A stretch of DNA of 64,000 nt, from NCBI GenBank assembly GCA_963930645.1, contig OZ005656.1, forward strand, positions 272,349,695 through 272,413,694, written 5' to 3'. The notes under the pieces are model-generated. The model did not search any database, was not told the origin of the DNA, and worked only from the letters and a program-made list of their open reading frames with translations. Of this stretch, positions 12,173 to 22,844 are shown piece by piece (the stretch's first letter is position 1; every line of letters starts with the position of its first letter). Source of the DNA: Salticus scenicus (Eukaryota; Arthropoda; Arachnida; Araneae; Salticidae). The position numbers and the translations under genes were made by a program.

Positions 12173-13030
12173 GGAGAATCTTCTGGCTATTATAGCTCAG
12201 AAACTAATAAAGATAGAGCTACGAAACTTTAGAATTGAAATACGTCTGGTGTACAGATGAAATTTCCAAATTTTGGTGAAAATTGAAAAACCGGAAGTGG
12301 GACATCGGAAACCGGAAGTGGGACCGTAAGTCCGTATCTCAAAAACGGCTCTAACGATTTTCTTCAAACTTGCTATATAAACACTCTATTAGATGTCCTT
12401 TCGAATGATATAGTTGGTTAGTTCAGGAAAATTGATAGGCGTCCCGTATAAATAGCTCAATTTCAGGCCTCGCAAAGGCGTTCCTTTAAAAACGGTTGTA
12501 CGGATTTTTTTCAAACTCGCCATTTTAACTCACTTTTAAATATGCTTTTGTATGCAATTATTGTTTTCCTGTCAATAATTGAGTTTAACCGGAAGTGGGA
12601 CATCGGAAACCGGAAGTGGGACCATAAGTCCGTATCTCAAAAACGGCTCTAACGATTTTCTTCAAATATGCTATATAAATACTCTATTAGATGTCCTTTC
12701 GAATGATATAGTTGGTTAGTTCAGGAAAATTGATAGGCGTCCTGTATAAATAGCTCAATTTCAGGCCTCCCAAGGGCGTTCCTTTAAAAACAGCTGTACG
12801 GATTTTTTTCAAACTCGCCATATTAACTCACTTTTAAATATCCTTTTGTATGTAATTATTGTTTTCCGGTCAATAATTGATTTTTTGTAAAAGTTGGTAT
12901 CTCAAAAACGGCTCTAACGATTTTCTCTTTAGTTCACTTTTATGTTTTCTGATCGCATTATCTCTCAAAAATGCATATAATATGTGTAATTGTGGGTAAT
13001 AGAAGTCGTGTGGTTGTTTCACACCAGATT
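11995..13030 (+). mobile_element. Helentron-like non-autonomous element
   Basis: Starts with a fold-back stem, ACTTCCATTACC ... GGTAATGGAAGT, then TATTGTATTCGG, a (TG)n tract at 12127-12172 and the phrase 'tagctcagaaactaataaagatag'. It then has a two-unit tandem repeat and ends GGGTAATAGAAGT followed by a GTGTGG/(T)CACAC hairpin and CAGATT. The 5' stem strand pairs with the 3' GGTAATAGAAG. This is the layout of Helentron-associated elements such as Drosophila DINE-1. No open reading frame. Confidence 0.65.
12289..12890 (+). repeat. two 298-bp tandem units inside Helentron-like element
   Basis: The unit starting CCGGAAGTGGGACATCGG at about 12291 recurs at about 12589 with only a few differences across about 298 bp. 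Related single-copy sequence lies at 7370-7660 in the minus-strand relative, so the doubling occurred in this copy or its sublineage. Confidence 0.8.
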
Positions 13031-13332
13031 TTTTTTATATAAATATTTAAAATATAATATGCTTTAATATAAAGTGGGCGGAAAGCAACTGCCTATTTTA
13101 TTTTTTTTCCCTCCTAAAATATTGTACGCATAAAGTCAGTTTTTCCATTAATAATAATAATAATAAATAAAAAATCAACGTGTCCATTATTTACTAGACA
13201 CTGGCTTAAACGAACAGGTATGTTCACAACGATCTTCCTCATGAACTCAGCAGTAATACCACTTATGACACATAGGTGTCATTGTTATTCTCAAACTCGA
13301 CAAGAGTTTATAGTTGAAGTCACTTTTTAGTC
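13031..13332. other. AT-rich non-coding DNA
   Basis: Contains (TAA)n at 13149-13163. No gene recognised. Confidence 0.4.
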
Positions 13333-13374
13333 TTCTGCCGCCCACACGGTGTAATGGCCACAGACTAAGGAAAT
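13333..13374 (-). repeat. left piece of a repeat split by copia
   Basis: The CCACAGACTAAGGAAAT end continues, after the copia element, with ACTTAGACCCGGTCAG at about 18427. Together they match in reverse the sequence at 21235-21310 (CCGGTCTAAGTATTTCCTTA). This shows the pre-insertion site and confirms the copia boundaries. Confidence 0.65.
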
Positions 13375-13643
13375 TGTTGGTATAAATGGGTCCACAGAGT
13401 GAAAAGCAGAGTCTTTTAACAATCACAACATTTAATAATATATAGAAAAGTAGGATAACATAATGCGGGCATTTCTTGCCGCACGCTTAGCAAAGCTTTC
13501 TCGTACAGACTCTTATAAACATCTCTCTCTCAGAGAGCGAAGATGCGCCGTTGATTACGTAATACAGTTACGTCACATCTGACGTCATGACAGGTGTTCG
13601 CTGGTTAACAGCTGATATGAGAAACATGCATTGAAATCCTTCA
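13375..13643 (-). repeat. copia 3' LTR
   Basis: 269 bp, TGTTGG...CTTCA as read on plus. Same sequence as 18153-18421. In the element's direction this is the downstream LTR and would supply the 3' end of the RNA. Confidence 0.93.
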
Positions 13644-13658
13644 TTTCCCCCTTTTTCA
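13644..13658 (-). other. copia polypurine tract
   Basis: Read on minus: AAAAAGGGGGAAA directly next to the 3' LTR, the expected primer for plus-strand DNA synthesis. Confidence 0.85.
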
Positions 13659-13884
13659 ATAAATGTTTCGAAAATAAAACATATTTATGCATTATAATAG
13701 CATATTAAAAATTACAGAAAATTATTTTTATGCAAGAGTTACTTAAAATAAGAAAAGTGTTAGTAAAGAAATAGAATTATAAGCAAATAATTAAGGTTAA
13801 TATTATAAAATAAAATACGTAAAATATAAGCAGTTAATTTCTTAATGAAAACACAGTTTAAATATATATATATTTTTAAGTTCG
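13659..13884 (-). other. copia 3' untranslated region
   Basis: AT-rich stretch between the Gag-Pol stop codon and the polypurine tract. No open frame of note. Confidence 0.7.
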
Positions 13885-16800
13885 TCAGTCCTGAGTATTA
13901 AGTCCTATCATACGACAACATTTTTCATGTTTATATGCATTTAAACTTTTTGTTAAAATATCTGCAGGTTGTTCATCTGATGAAATATATTTAATGTCAA
14001 TTAGTTTATTATTGTAAACTTCTCGCACAAAATGATGACGAATGTCAATGTGCTTAGATCGATTGTGATGAACAGGATTTTTTACTAATCTCAGTGCAGA
14101 TTGATTGTCGCACATGATTGCAGTTGGACTTGATACAATTTCAGGATCCAATTCTTTTAAGAAATTTCTAACATGAATTGTCTCTTTTGCGGATTCAGAC
14201 AGAGAGACATATTCAGATTCTGTTGTGGATAGAGCAACGGTTCGCTGCTTTCTAGATTCCCAAGAAATAGGTCCACCGGCATATTTAAAGACGTATCCTG
14301 TATATGATTTTCTATCATTTATATCGGATGCCCAATCGGCATCAACAAATGCTGTCAATGGTTTATCGTCTCTGTAATAAACAATTCCTAAATTTCTAGT
14401 GCCATTGAGATACCTTAGTATTCTTTTAGCAGCTATCCAGTGAGGTTTTCCTGGATTGTTATTAAACTGACTTAAATAATTTACAGCATGGGTGATATCT
14501 GGTCTGGTAGCAACCGACAGATACATAAGAGAACCAATTAATTGTCTATAAGGAATCTTTGACATATATGATTTCTCTTCTTCTGTATTTGGACACATTT
14601 GTTTAGTTAATTTTACACTGTTATCTAAAGGTGTATTTACCACTCTAGAATCTTCCATATTAAATTTATTTAGTAAATCTTCAATGTATTTCTTTTGTGT
14701 TATAGTGATGCTGTCCCTATCTTGATTAAATTCAATGCCTAAGCAATAATGCAGAAGGCCCATATCTTTCATTTTGAAAGATTCTGCTAATTTATTTCTT
14801 ATATCAAAATAGTGCTCTTCACTTTTAGTGAGACAAATTAAATCGTCGACATAGACGATTATAATAGCATCAAAAGGATATTTTGAGTAATAGACACATT
14901 TGTCGGAATTCAAAGGGTTAAATTTCATTTTTCTCAATTTCTCATCTAATTTCTTAAACCACTGTCTTCCTGACTGCTTAAGCCCATACAAAGACTTCTT
15001 TAATAAACACACTTTATTTTCATGTATATCATTTTCAAAAAATTCAGGAAGTTCCATAAAAATTTCTTCATTCAAATTGCCGTTAACATATGCCATAATG
15101 AAATCTAACTGGTATGCTGTGAAACCATTCTGGATAGCATACGCGATTGCAGTTCTTATAGAACTTAATCTGGCTACTGGTGAAAAATTTTCCTCAAAAT
15201 CTATACCTTGTTTCTGTGAACACCCTTTGGCAACTAATCTGGCCTTAAATTTTTCAATTTGACCATCTGGTTTGAATTTTGTTTTTAAAACCCATTTACA
15301 CCCAATTACCTTTTTATCTTTTGGTCTATCTACAATTTCCCAAGCGTTTTGCTTAACTAAAGAATCATATTCTAATTTCATCGCGTTTTCCCAATTTTTA
15401 GCATAATCTCCATTTAACGCGTCGATCACGCTGGGATTAATTTCATTAAATGAGTTATCAGCTAATTGAGAAGTTTCATCTTTATATTTTGTATCAGTAA
15501 TACACTCCTTATGAGACTTTTGAAAGTTCCAACTTTTAATTTTTTTAGGTCTTCCGGGACCACGTTTAAAAATAGGATTGTTTTTATTAATCCTTTCCTC
15601 TTGTTTACATATATCGCCAGCACTCTCCTCCCCTCCACTCACATCTTCTACGTTCCCCCCTTCAGAAAGCGAGCCTTCCCCCCCTTTCCAAAAAGAGAAA
15701 CTCTCTCCGTTGCATTCAGGGGGATAGGAAATCGATCCGTTGTTTTCCCCCCTGTCTGCGGTTTGAGTAGTGATAGGAGTTTCATTTTTAATATTACAAT
15801 CATTGCATTTATTCTCAGACGGAAAAATTAATTCTAATTGATCAGTAGTAGCTGAATCATTTGTTTGAAACTCGTCTATAAATCGAACATCACGACTTAT
15901 GACAATTTTTCTGGTATCCTTATTCCATAATCTGTAAGCGCGTGATTCATTTGAATAGCCAACGAATATATGTTCGTGTGACCTAGCTTCAAACTTCCCT
16001 TTTGATTTTTTATTTAGAACAAAACATTTCTGTCCGAAAATTTTAAAATAGTTAACAGTTGGTTTATAACCGAAAAACAATTCAAACGGTGTTTTATTTT
16101 CTTTAATTCCTTTAGTGGGACACCTGTTTCTAATATATGCAGCGCAATTTACTGCTTCAGCCCAGAATGTATTTGGAAGGTTTGATTGCATTAATAAACA
16201 CCTCGCCATTTCGCATAATGTACGATTTTGTCTTTCAATTCTAGAATTTTGCTGAGGGGTCATTGGCGATGAAAATTCGCGTTTAATACCGCATTCTTCA
16301 ATATATTTATTGAATTCTTCGCCACAATATTCCAATCCATTATCAGTATGCAGTATTTTAATTTTTTTTCCTAATCGATTTTCGACTGCTGCTTTATATC
16401 TCCGGAACGCGTACTTAGCTTCGTCTTTTGTTTTTAGAAAATTTACTTCAATGTAGCGAGATTTATCATCCAAAAAAGTAATAAAATAACGTGATCCGCC
16501 ATGGGATTTAACATTTATAGGGCCACATAAATCAGAATAAACTACTTCTAATAATTCATCACTATGAAATTTGTTTTCTTTACAAAATGGTTTCACAGTT
16601 TGTTTAGACCTAATACATACTTTGCAATCTTTTAAAGAATCTTTTTCATTAAAATTTAAATCTCTTAACATATTTTCAGATTTTAATAATTTTAAATCTT
16701 TTTCATTTAAATGTCCTAATTTTAAATGCCATTTATGAAAGTTGCTTACCTGAGTTGATGCAGCGATATCCACATGCGGCTGAAAAAAATATAAATCACC

Positions 16801-17991
16801 TTTTCTCGTAGCACTTATAATCAGAGAGCCGTCCTGCTCTGTGATTTTCGCACATTTTTCGGTAAATACAACTCGGCAGTTGTTTTCTGTAGCTTTTGAT
16901 ATAGACATTAAATTGCATTTCAATTTTGGAACACACAAAACATTTGTCAACTTTAAATTAGTTACACCGTGATTACCGGGAACTTTTAATTTGACTGTTC
17001 CAACACCTGTGATCTCCGCTGTTTCATCTACAGCTAATTTTATAAATGATCCAATTCTAGGTTCGAAATCTATAAACAAATTCTTGTCATGAGCCATATG
17101 TGATGTCGTACCGCTATCGAGACACCACTCGGAATGTTCTTGGAAAGAGTTACTGGCTGCCATCGTGAACTCTGTACTATCTTCAACCATGAAAGATCTA
17201 TCTTTATATTTATTCGATGAAGTGAATTTTCTGTCTGAGATCTTCTTTCTGCATTCTGAGGCTTTATGCCCTACTTTTGAACAGTAATTGCATTTGAAGA
17301 TTGCATAATTTCTTTCGCCATACGTGTTCTTGTTCTGCACAGGCTTTAAGATTTCTCTTTTGTTCTTTTCAGGAAGATTTTTCTTGTGAGTCGTAAAATA
17401 CGCATTTGATGATTCTTGATTCTTTTTATTTTTTCTTGACTCGTATTCTTCCATCATTTTAATTTTCAGAGCTTCAGGCTGCGGCAATTCATCTCTTGCT
17501 TCTATGGCGCACCTGAAATTTTCATAGCTGTCAGGAATACTGTATAAGAGCAAAATTGATAATAGGTCTTCGGCTACTTGAATGTCCATTTCTTTTAGCT
17601 TGTCCACTATATCAAAGAAAATATTTAGGTGATCGGACATATTTTCACTGTCAGTCATTTTCTTAAAGAGTAGCTGCTTCAATAGGGTGGCTTTCTTTGC
17701 CGGTCCTCTCGATTCGTAAACTTCTTTTAATTTATTCCATACTTCATTTGAGGTGGTACAATATTTAATATGACACAACTCACTTGGGGTAATTGCTAGG
17801 ATTAAATCGGCTCTAGCTTTCCGGTCAATTTCGAGCCATTTTTCTTCGCCTTCGGCGCCTTCATCGGGCTTAATTTTCGTTCCGTTAGCATAACTCCAGT
17901 GATCATTCTTGATTAAAACAGCTTCTATCTGCAGCTTCCAGGTGTCAAAATTATTTTTGGATAACTTTTCTATATTTAATACTTGCGACAT
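13885..17991 (-). CDS. copia Gag-Pol polyprotein
   Basis: Single frame of 1368 codons without stops. Order: capsid-like Gag (about 1-190); one CX2CX4HX4C zinc knuckle at 234-247; aspartic protease with DSGTTSH at 292-298; pre-integrase HKWHLKLGH at about 419-427; integrase with Asp487, Asp550 and Glu586 (D-D-35-E); a linker with an AT-hook-like GPGRPKK at about 811-817; reverse transcriptase (about 885-1120) with YVDD at 1047-1050; and RNase H (about 1212-1345) with FVDADW, TESE and CDNQSA. The protease-integrase-RT-RNase H order is diagnostic of Ty1/copia. The integrase motif reads TPQQNSRIERQNR instead of the common TPQQNGVAER, a mild deviation. All key residues are present, so the protein should be functional. 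Confidence 0.96.
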   Translation of the reverse strand: MSQVLNIEKLSKNNFDTWKLQIEAVLIKNDHWSYANGTKIKPDEGAEGEEKWLEIDRKARADLILAITPSELCHIKYCTTSNEVWNKLKEVYESRGPAKKATLLKQLLFKKMTDSENMSDHLNIFFDIVDKLKEMDIQVAEDLLSILLLYSIPDSYENFRCAIEARDELPQPEALKIKMMEEYESRKNKKNQESSNAYFTTHKKNLPEKNKREILKPVQNKNTYGERNYAIFKCNYCSKVGHKASECRKKISDRKFTSSNKYKDRSFMVEDSTEFTMAASNSFQEHSEWCLDSGTTSHMAHDKNLFIDFEPRIGSFIKLAVDETAEITGVGTVKLKVPGNHGVTNLKLTNVLCVPKLKCNLMSISKATENNCRVVFTEKCAKITEQDGSLIISATRKGDLYFFQPHVDIAASTQVSNFHKWHLKLGHLNEKDLKLLKSENMLRDLNFNEKDSLKDCKVCIRSKQTVKPFCKENKFHSDELLEVVYSDLCGPINVKSHGGSRYFITFLDDKSRYIEVNFLKTKDEAKYAFRRYKAAVENRLGKKIKILHTDNGLEYCGEEFNKYIEECGIKREFSSPMTPQQNSRIERQNRTLCEMARCLLMQSNLPNTFWAEAVNCAAYIRNRCPTKGIKENKTPFELFFGYKPTVNYFKIFGQKCFVLNKKSKGKFEARSHEHIFVGYSNESRAYRLWNKDTRKIVISRDVRFIDEFQTNDSATTDQLELIFPSENKCNDCNIKNETPITTQTADRGENNGSISYPPECNGESFSFWKGGEGSLSEGGNVEDVSGGEESAGDICKQEERINKNNPIFKRGPGRPKKIKSWNFQKSHKECITDTKYKDETSQLADNSFNEINPSVIDALNGDYAKNWENAMKLEYDSLVKQNAWEIVDRPKDKKVIGCKWVLKTKFKPDGQIEKFKARLVAKGCSQKQGIDFEENFSPVARLSSIRTAIAYAIQNGFTAYQLDFIMAYVNGNLNEEIFMELPEFFENDIHENKVCLLKKSLYGLKQSGRQWFKKLDEKLRKMKFNPLNSDKCVYYSKYPFDAIIIVYVDDLICLTKSEEHYFDIRNKLAESFKMKDMGLLHYCLGIEFNQDRDSITITQKKYIEDLLNKFNMEDSRVVNTPLDNSVKLTKQMCPNTEEEKSYMSKIPYRQLIGSLMYLSVATRPDITHAVNYLSQFNNNPGKPHWIAAKRILRYLNGTRNLGIVYYRDDKPLTAFVDADWASDINDRKSYTGYVFKYAGGPISWESRKQRTVALSTTESEYVSLSESAKETIHVRNFLKELDPEIVSSPTAIMCDNQSALRLVKNPVHHNRSKHIDIRHHFVREVYNNKLIDIKYISSDEQPADILTKSLNAYKHEKCCRMIGLNTQD

Positions 17992-18136
17992 ATTTAATCA
18001 GCTATAGTAGCTTCTTTATAAAAATAGAATCAAAAATACTTTCGATTTCAGCCCTTAGGCTTAACTGTAAGTCGCACTTTCGTTTTAACGAATGTTAATT
18101 TAAATTTTTAAAAAGTCCGCAGTAAGATGCGTGTCT

Positions 18137-18150
18137 CTGGGCCCATAACC
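18137..18150 (-). other. copia primer-binding site (initiator-Met half tRNA)
   Basis: The plus-strand CTGGGCCCATAACC equals the anticodon stem-loop of eukaryotic initiator-Met tRNA, so on the minus strand it is complementary to it. It lies two bases from the 5' LTR. Drosophila copia is known to prime from an internal cut of this tRNA. Confidence 0.85.
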
Positions 18151-18152
18151 AT

Positions 18153-18421
18153 TGTTGGTATAAATGGGTCCACAGAGTGAAAAGCAGAGTCTTTTAACAA
18201 TCACAACATTTAATAATATATAGAAAAGTAGGATAACATAATGCGGGCATTTCTTGCCGCACGCTTAGCAAAGCTTTCTCGTACAGACTCTTATAAACAT
18301 CTCTCTCTCAGAGAGCGAAGATGCGCCGTTGATTACGTAATACAGTTACGTCACATCTGACGTCATGACAGGTGTTCGCTGGTTAACAGCTGATATGAGA
18401 AACATGCATTGAAATCCTTCA
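18153..18421 (-). repeat. copia 5' LTR
   Basis: Direct copy of 13375-13643. In the element's direction this is the promoter-bearing LTR. The target duplication GAAAT follows at 18422-18426 and precedes the other LTR at 13370-13374. Confidence 0.93.
18290..18366 (-). promoter_or_regulatory. copia LTR promoter: bZIP-type sites and TATA
   Basis: On the minus strand the LTR shows TGACGTCA (18358-18365), TGACGTAA, TTACGTAA, then TTTATAAGAG (TATA at about 18292-18296). Closely spaced CRE/ATF-like sites upstream of a TATA box suggest stress- or cAMP-responsive transcription. The site identities are by motif only. Confidence 0.55.
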
Positions 18422-18520
18422 GAAATACTTAGACCCGGTCAGACGGCTTTCTTGAATGGGGAAAAGTGAAGTAACTGTAAGGCGCTTAGAGCGACCGGCG
18501 GCCATATTGGTACAAGCAAG
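18422..18520 (-). repeat. right piece of the repeat split by copia
   Basis: Continues the sequence broken at 13374. Includes AAAAGTGAAGT and 'ggcggccatattgg', matching 21235-21300 in reverse. Confidence 0.55.
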
Positions 18521-18728
18521 AAACCAGTAACATTGCAATCTGTATATGTAAAAACGAATGCATGTCTGTTTATCCTTCATCCATTACAACACCATTCATC
18601 CGATCGCCATGAAACTTTGTGAAATTGTCGAATACACTCCCGCGAAGATTTCTGGCATAATTTTTTTTAATATCGCCCCCCCCCTCAGGGAGAAGGGGGG
18701 GCAAGAACGGGATTAAAGCATATTTTTT
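18521..18728. other. short repeat-derived stretch
   Basis: Contains 'cattcatccgatcgccatgaaactttgtgaaa' and a C/G-rich patch (18676-18705). Such wording recurs in arthropod repeats, but no end is defined here. Confidence 0.3.
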
Positions 18729-19314
18729 ACTTTCTTCTATATGTAATATAGTATTGGATTCGCGAAAATTCTCGACCTCCGTTTTTTGATGGATTTACAT
18801 GTTTTGGGATGTCCAGAACACGAATTAATAGTTTTTAGAAAATGTCTGTCAGTCTGTCTGTCTGTTTGTATCATTTTTTTCTGGACGCTGTATCTCACGA
18901 ACCAAAAATAATATGAGTTGCAAAATTAATATGAGTTATTGATAATAGTAATAGTTAACTAGGAAAAAAATGGGGGAAGTTTCAAGATGGGCATCTTTCG
19001 AAAGGTCTCGTCAATACCTTTAAAACGAATGGTTGAACCATAAATCTGTGATAATTTAAAACAAAGTTATCGATTTTTTTTTACTTTTAACAAAAAAAAA
19101 AAAAAAAAAAAAAAAACTATTTTTTTTTTTTTTTTTTTTTTTTTAACGAAATTTAACCAAACTTGGTATTTAGTTGGTCTCCGACATAAACTGGTGCTGA
19201 TTACATTTGGGGATCAATCGCTCAACAGGTGACGCTGTGATCTTATTTTTTCTAAATTTTTAACATGGCAGTATAGGACAAAATGTCGTATAAATGTACA
19301 TAATGAGAGTTATT

Positions 19315-20338
19315 ACTTTCTCTTACCCATAAGGTAGAGAAAGTATTGTTTTTGGCTCAAATTTTCGAAAGCGAGATTTTGTTATATTTACACGTTTTGA
19401 GGTCCCCTGAATACGAAAATCATGTTTTTAGCAAATGGTCTGTGTGTCTGTGTGTGTGTGTGTCTGTGTGTGTGTCTGTCTGTTATCAGCATATCTCAAA
19501 AACAAATTATGGCAGAAAGTTCAAACTTGGTATTCTAAATGTGTATCATATAGGGATGCTACAGTAAGCTTTTCGTTAAGATCAAGCAAATGGTTCGTGT
19601 ACAGGGACAATCAAGAGAATTCTAATACATTACGTCTATGGGGGAAATTGCAGGAAAATAGAGTTTAACGTCTATAGACTGCACTAAACTAAATGAAACG
19701 AATATATATTTTTTGCAATAGAGACAGTTAACTGGGAAAAAAATTTTGTGTATGTAGGAGCCTCGCCTCCCCCCCTGGGGGGGGAGTCCCCCCTCGAGGG
19801 GAGTAAATTTTCATGATGGGTATCTTTCAAAAGAGCTCGAAAATACCTTTAAAACGAATGGTTGAACCATCGATCTGCGATAATTTAAAACAAAGTTATC
19901 GATTTATTTTTACTTTTAACGAAAAAAAAAAAAAAACTTAGAAAAAAAATCGTATTTTTTTTTAATATTGAGAATAAAATGGACTTCTTTTGGATATTTG
20001 GTGTTATACTACTTTTCTAATATGGAAATCGTCTGCCTTATCATAAAAGATAATTTTTTTAAATAATAATTTTAATAAATTATTTTTTAAAAAAGTTAAA
20101 TATTTTTTAATAACCGAATTAAATTCTATATAAATGTAGGTGCATTAATGAAACGGGGGGTTGAGGGAACGGAACACACAGAACTAATTATCATATAAAA
20201 CTCTTCAGAAGCCTAATATGAATTGTTTAACATAGGTTTACATAACAGTACTCGTTATCTTATCTCTTAATCTCCAACCTGTATTTATAGTATTAAATTT
20301 CAGGGTAAGAGAAAGTCGTGTGAGTGACACACCAGATT
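19315..20338 (+). mobile_element. Helentron-like element, family 1, nested
   Basis: Begins ACTTTCTCTTACCC...GGTAGAGAAAGT (fold-back stem), then a (TG)/(TCTG) microsatellite (19437-19482) and 'catatctcaaaaacaaattatggcagaaag'. It ends GGGTAAGAGAAAGT, hairpin GTGTG/CACAC, CAGATT. The sequence on either side rejoins to match the uninterrupted family 2 copy near 33330, with the break between T residues, as expected for Helentrons. Confidence 0.65.
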
Positions 20339-20586
20339 ATTTTTAACTTGTGATTGTAAAATTAATATGAGTTATTGATAATAGTAATAGTTTACTAGAA
20401 AAAAATTTCTGTGCATGTGGGGACATCGCTACCCCCTGGGGGGAAGTACCCCCCACACCAGGGTGAGGGGTAAATTTTGAAGATGGGTATCTTTCGAAAG
20501 ATCTCGTCAATACCTTTAAAATGAATGTTGAACTATAAATCTGTGATTATTTAAAACTAAGTTATCGATTTTTTTTACTTTTAACC

Positions 20587-20620
20587 AAAAAAAAAAAAAA
20601 AAAAAAAAATCGTATTTTTT

Positions 20621-20654
<34 letters not shown>

Positions 20655-20825
20655 TGTTACTATTTGAATATGTATTGCTTTTAACAATAAAAAAAAAAAA
20701 AAAAAATTAAAAAAGTACGATTTTTTTTCTCAGTTTTTTTTTTTTTTTTTTTTTGTTACTATTTGAATATGTATTGCTTTTAACAAAAAAAAAAAAAAAA
20801 AAAAAAAAAAACTGAGAAAAAAAAT
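20587..20825. repeat. A-run/T-run tandem block
   Basis: Alternating long A and T runs with the phrase 'tgttactatttgaatatgtattgcttttaac' repeated about 100 bp apart (20655 and 20755). The A and T runs can pair with each other into hairpins. Run lengths are prone to assembly error. Confidence 0.7.
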
Positions 20826-20910
20826 CGTACTTTTTTTTAAAATATTGTTACTGATTGAATATGTATAGGAAAATATAGAAGAAAGTCTTGTGGTGGCCAC
20901 AACATACTAG

Positions 20911-21234
20911 TTCACATTTGTTTTATTTCTCAATGAAAAAAATAAATATCCAATATTCTATTCAGAGACGTAATGGTTAATCTGCAACGCTTGTCTGGCA
21001 AATGTCTACCACACCTCATAACGCTAAAATAATTATGGAAATTTTTTGTTGATCAAGTATATTTACTGAAACTTACCTGTGAAACGTAATTCCTGGAACC
21101 TTCTTAGATGGTCTATTGGTGCAACCATAGGCTGCACAAGCCATTTTTCACGATTTATAGCCTCCTTTACAATTAATATAGAATAATACCAATACGATTG
21201 TATGAAAAACGCATTAATGTTTTGCTTTTACCAA
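20911..21234. other. non-coding DNA
   Basis: No gene or element recognised between the Helentron-like end and the SINE-like repeat. Confidence 0.4.
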
Positions 21235-21500
21235 TGTGGCGGCTCGGTTACAGTTGAGACTTCACTTTTAGAACCGCCTTGCCCGGTCTAAGTATTTCCT
21301 TAGTCTGTGGTAATGGCTATCGTTCCTAACTCCTACACGGTTAGGCCTGGATTCGAATACTGGACAGGGCATGGATGCGTTGTTCCCTGTTAGGGGCAGC
21401 GATAACTGCCCATTGGGTGTCCCGTCACAAATGGTCATTAGTTCGGCGACTCCCCTGCCAGTACTTAGTCGCACCATTGAAGAAAGAAAGACAGAAAAAA
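21235..21500 (+). mobile_element. tRNA-like SINE candidate
   Basis: A tRNA-like head at about 21300-21370 has an A-box-like TGGTAATGGCTATCG and a B-box-like GGATTCGAATACTGG about 40 bases apart, followed by a unique body and an A/G-rich tail (GAAGAAAGAAAGACAG). The sequence upstream of the head also occurs as the copia target (13333-13374 and 18422-18520). I could not define target duplications, and the tRNA fold is imperfect. Confidence 0.45.
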
Positions 21501-22089
21501 AAAATCCCGTGACCATTATGAAAATGATTATCATTAGTTAACCACGTAAAAAAATATTAAATGTTTTCTTAAACATCTGTGTAGAAGTTTTAGGATTTTG
21601 AATGTTCAATAGAACCGACTTAAATTAATTGAGGATGGATTTTGCAATTTTACAATATCTTTAAAAGAATATATAACAAAAAGTTTCAATAATTTATTTC
21701 CCCCCCCCCCCCCCCTTCAACATTTTACATAGACAAGCACTTTTTAATTTTTTTTTTCCTCAAAAACTAATTAATAAATTTAAAAATCCATTCATAATTA
21801 TTTTAAGTAGGTTCTACTAAATACCCAAAAAGAAATTAGTTTTTTTTTTTTTTTTTTTTCTGTTTTTTACATATTTGTAGGAACATTTTAAAGATCAGGA
21901 ATTCATAAAAAAAAAGAAAGAAAAAAAAAGAAAAAGAAAACTAAGAAAATGCAATTTAAAAGATTTTAAATCTGTAAATAATATATCAAAAACCATAAGA
22001 ATTGTTGCTGGAAGTATATTTCACTACACAAAGCTAATGTAGTTCAATTTATCCTTCTCCTATATTAAACGAGTAAATCACGCGACTTA
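21501..22089. other. AT-rich non-coding DNA
   Basis: C run at 21700-21715, T run at 21840-21859, A/G-rich run near 21907-21950. No gene recognised. Confidence 0.45.
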
Positions 22090-22264
22090 TCTATATTAAT
22101 AAAATCAGAGTTTTGTCTGTAAATTTGTCGGAATCGAAAAATTTTGCGATATCTTCACGTTTCACACCCCATGAAAGCCGAAAATGACTTCAGAAAATTC
22201 TGCCTGTGTGTGTGTGTGTGTGTGTGTATGTGTGTCTGTGTGTGTGTCATCGTGTCCGAATGTC

Positions 22265-22680
22265 GCTTTTTTTGTCCGGGCATCACTTGAGAACGGCTGG
22301 ACGGAATTCAACGACGCTTGGCAGGAATTTAGGTCTTCACCAAACTTAAAATTATATCTATCAACTTTTCAGAAATTCCCCCCCGTTCCCCCTCTAGGGG
22401 GTAAAAGACTAAAACACGTTTGTCCGGGCATCACTCGAGAACGGCTGGACGGAATTCAACGGCGCTTGGCAGGGATTTAGGTATTCACCCAACTTAAAAT
22501 TATATCCATCAACTTTTCAGAAATTCTCCCCCGTTCCCCCCTGGGGGGTAAAAGACTAAAACACGTTTGTCCGGGCATCACTCGAGAACGGCTGAACGGA
22601 ATTCAACGGCGCTTGGCAGAAACTTAGGTCTTCACCCAACTTGAAATTATATATATAGAAATTTTCTAAATTATAATTAG
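22265..22680 (+). repeat. three ~150-bp tandem units in Helitron
   Basis: Units begin TTGTCCGGGCATCACT (about 22274, 22420, 22568), each with 'gaacggctggacggaattcaacg', 'cttggcag' and a C-rich 'cccccgttcccc' patch. Preceded by a (TG)n tract at 22204-22250. Confidence 0.85.
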
Positions 22681-22844
22681 TGTTTAAATTGTGGGTAAAA
22701 TACGCCTGCGCATGCGCCATAAATATCTTTTCACTAAAATGCTTTGAATGAAAAAATGAAATATAAAAATAAATTTTTAAAGTAAAGACTTTTGTATTCG
22801 CGTGATTTTCAATACAAATTATGAAAAGATTGAAATGAAGTGTT

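Larger units (their letters stand above)
13375..18421 (-). mobile_element. complete Ty1/copia retrotransposon
   Basis: Two 269-bp LTRs (TG...CA as written) in direct orientation enclose one long Gag-Pol frame on the minus strand. The flanks carry the 5-bp duplication GAAAT. Next to the 5' LTR (right side) is a primer-binding site matching the anticodon region of initiator-Met tRNA, and next to the 3' LTR (left side) is a purine-rich tract. The LTRs look identical by eye and the coding region is open, so insertion is recent and the element may be active. No env-like gene. Confidence 0.95.
18729..20910 (+). mobile_element. Helentron-like element, family 2, with nested element
   Basis: The 5' end ACTTTCTTCTATAT is complementary to the 3' ATATAGAAGAAAGT (20873-20886), which is followed by a hairpin TTGTGG/CCACAA and CATACTAG before T. 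Close to the 5' end are a (TCTG)n patch at 18846-18868 and 'gtatctcacgaaccaaaaataa'. The element is interrupted by another Helentron-like element at 19315-20338. A copy without the nested element lies at 32971-33641. No coding capacity; long A and T runs are abundant. Confidence 0.65.

Noticed and set aside
14900..15831. Two plus-strand frames of about 120 codons inside the copia element
   Set aside because: Antisense shadows of the Gag-Pol frame.
21300..21370. Possible tRNA gene
   Set aside because: Boxes A and B are suggestive, but the stems do not form a proper cloverleaf and the sequence is part of a repeat.
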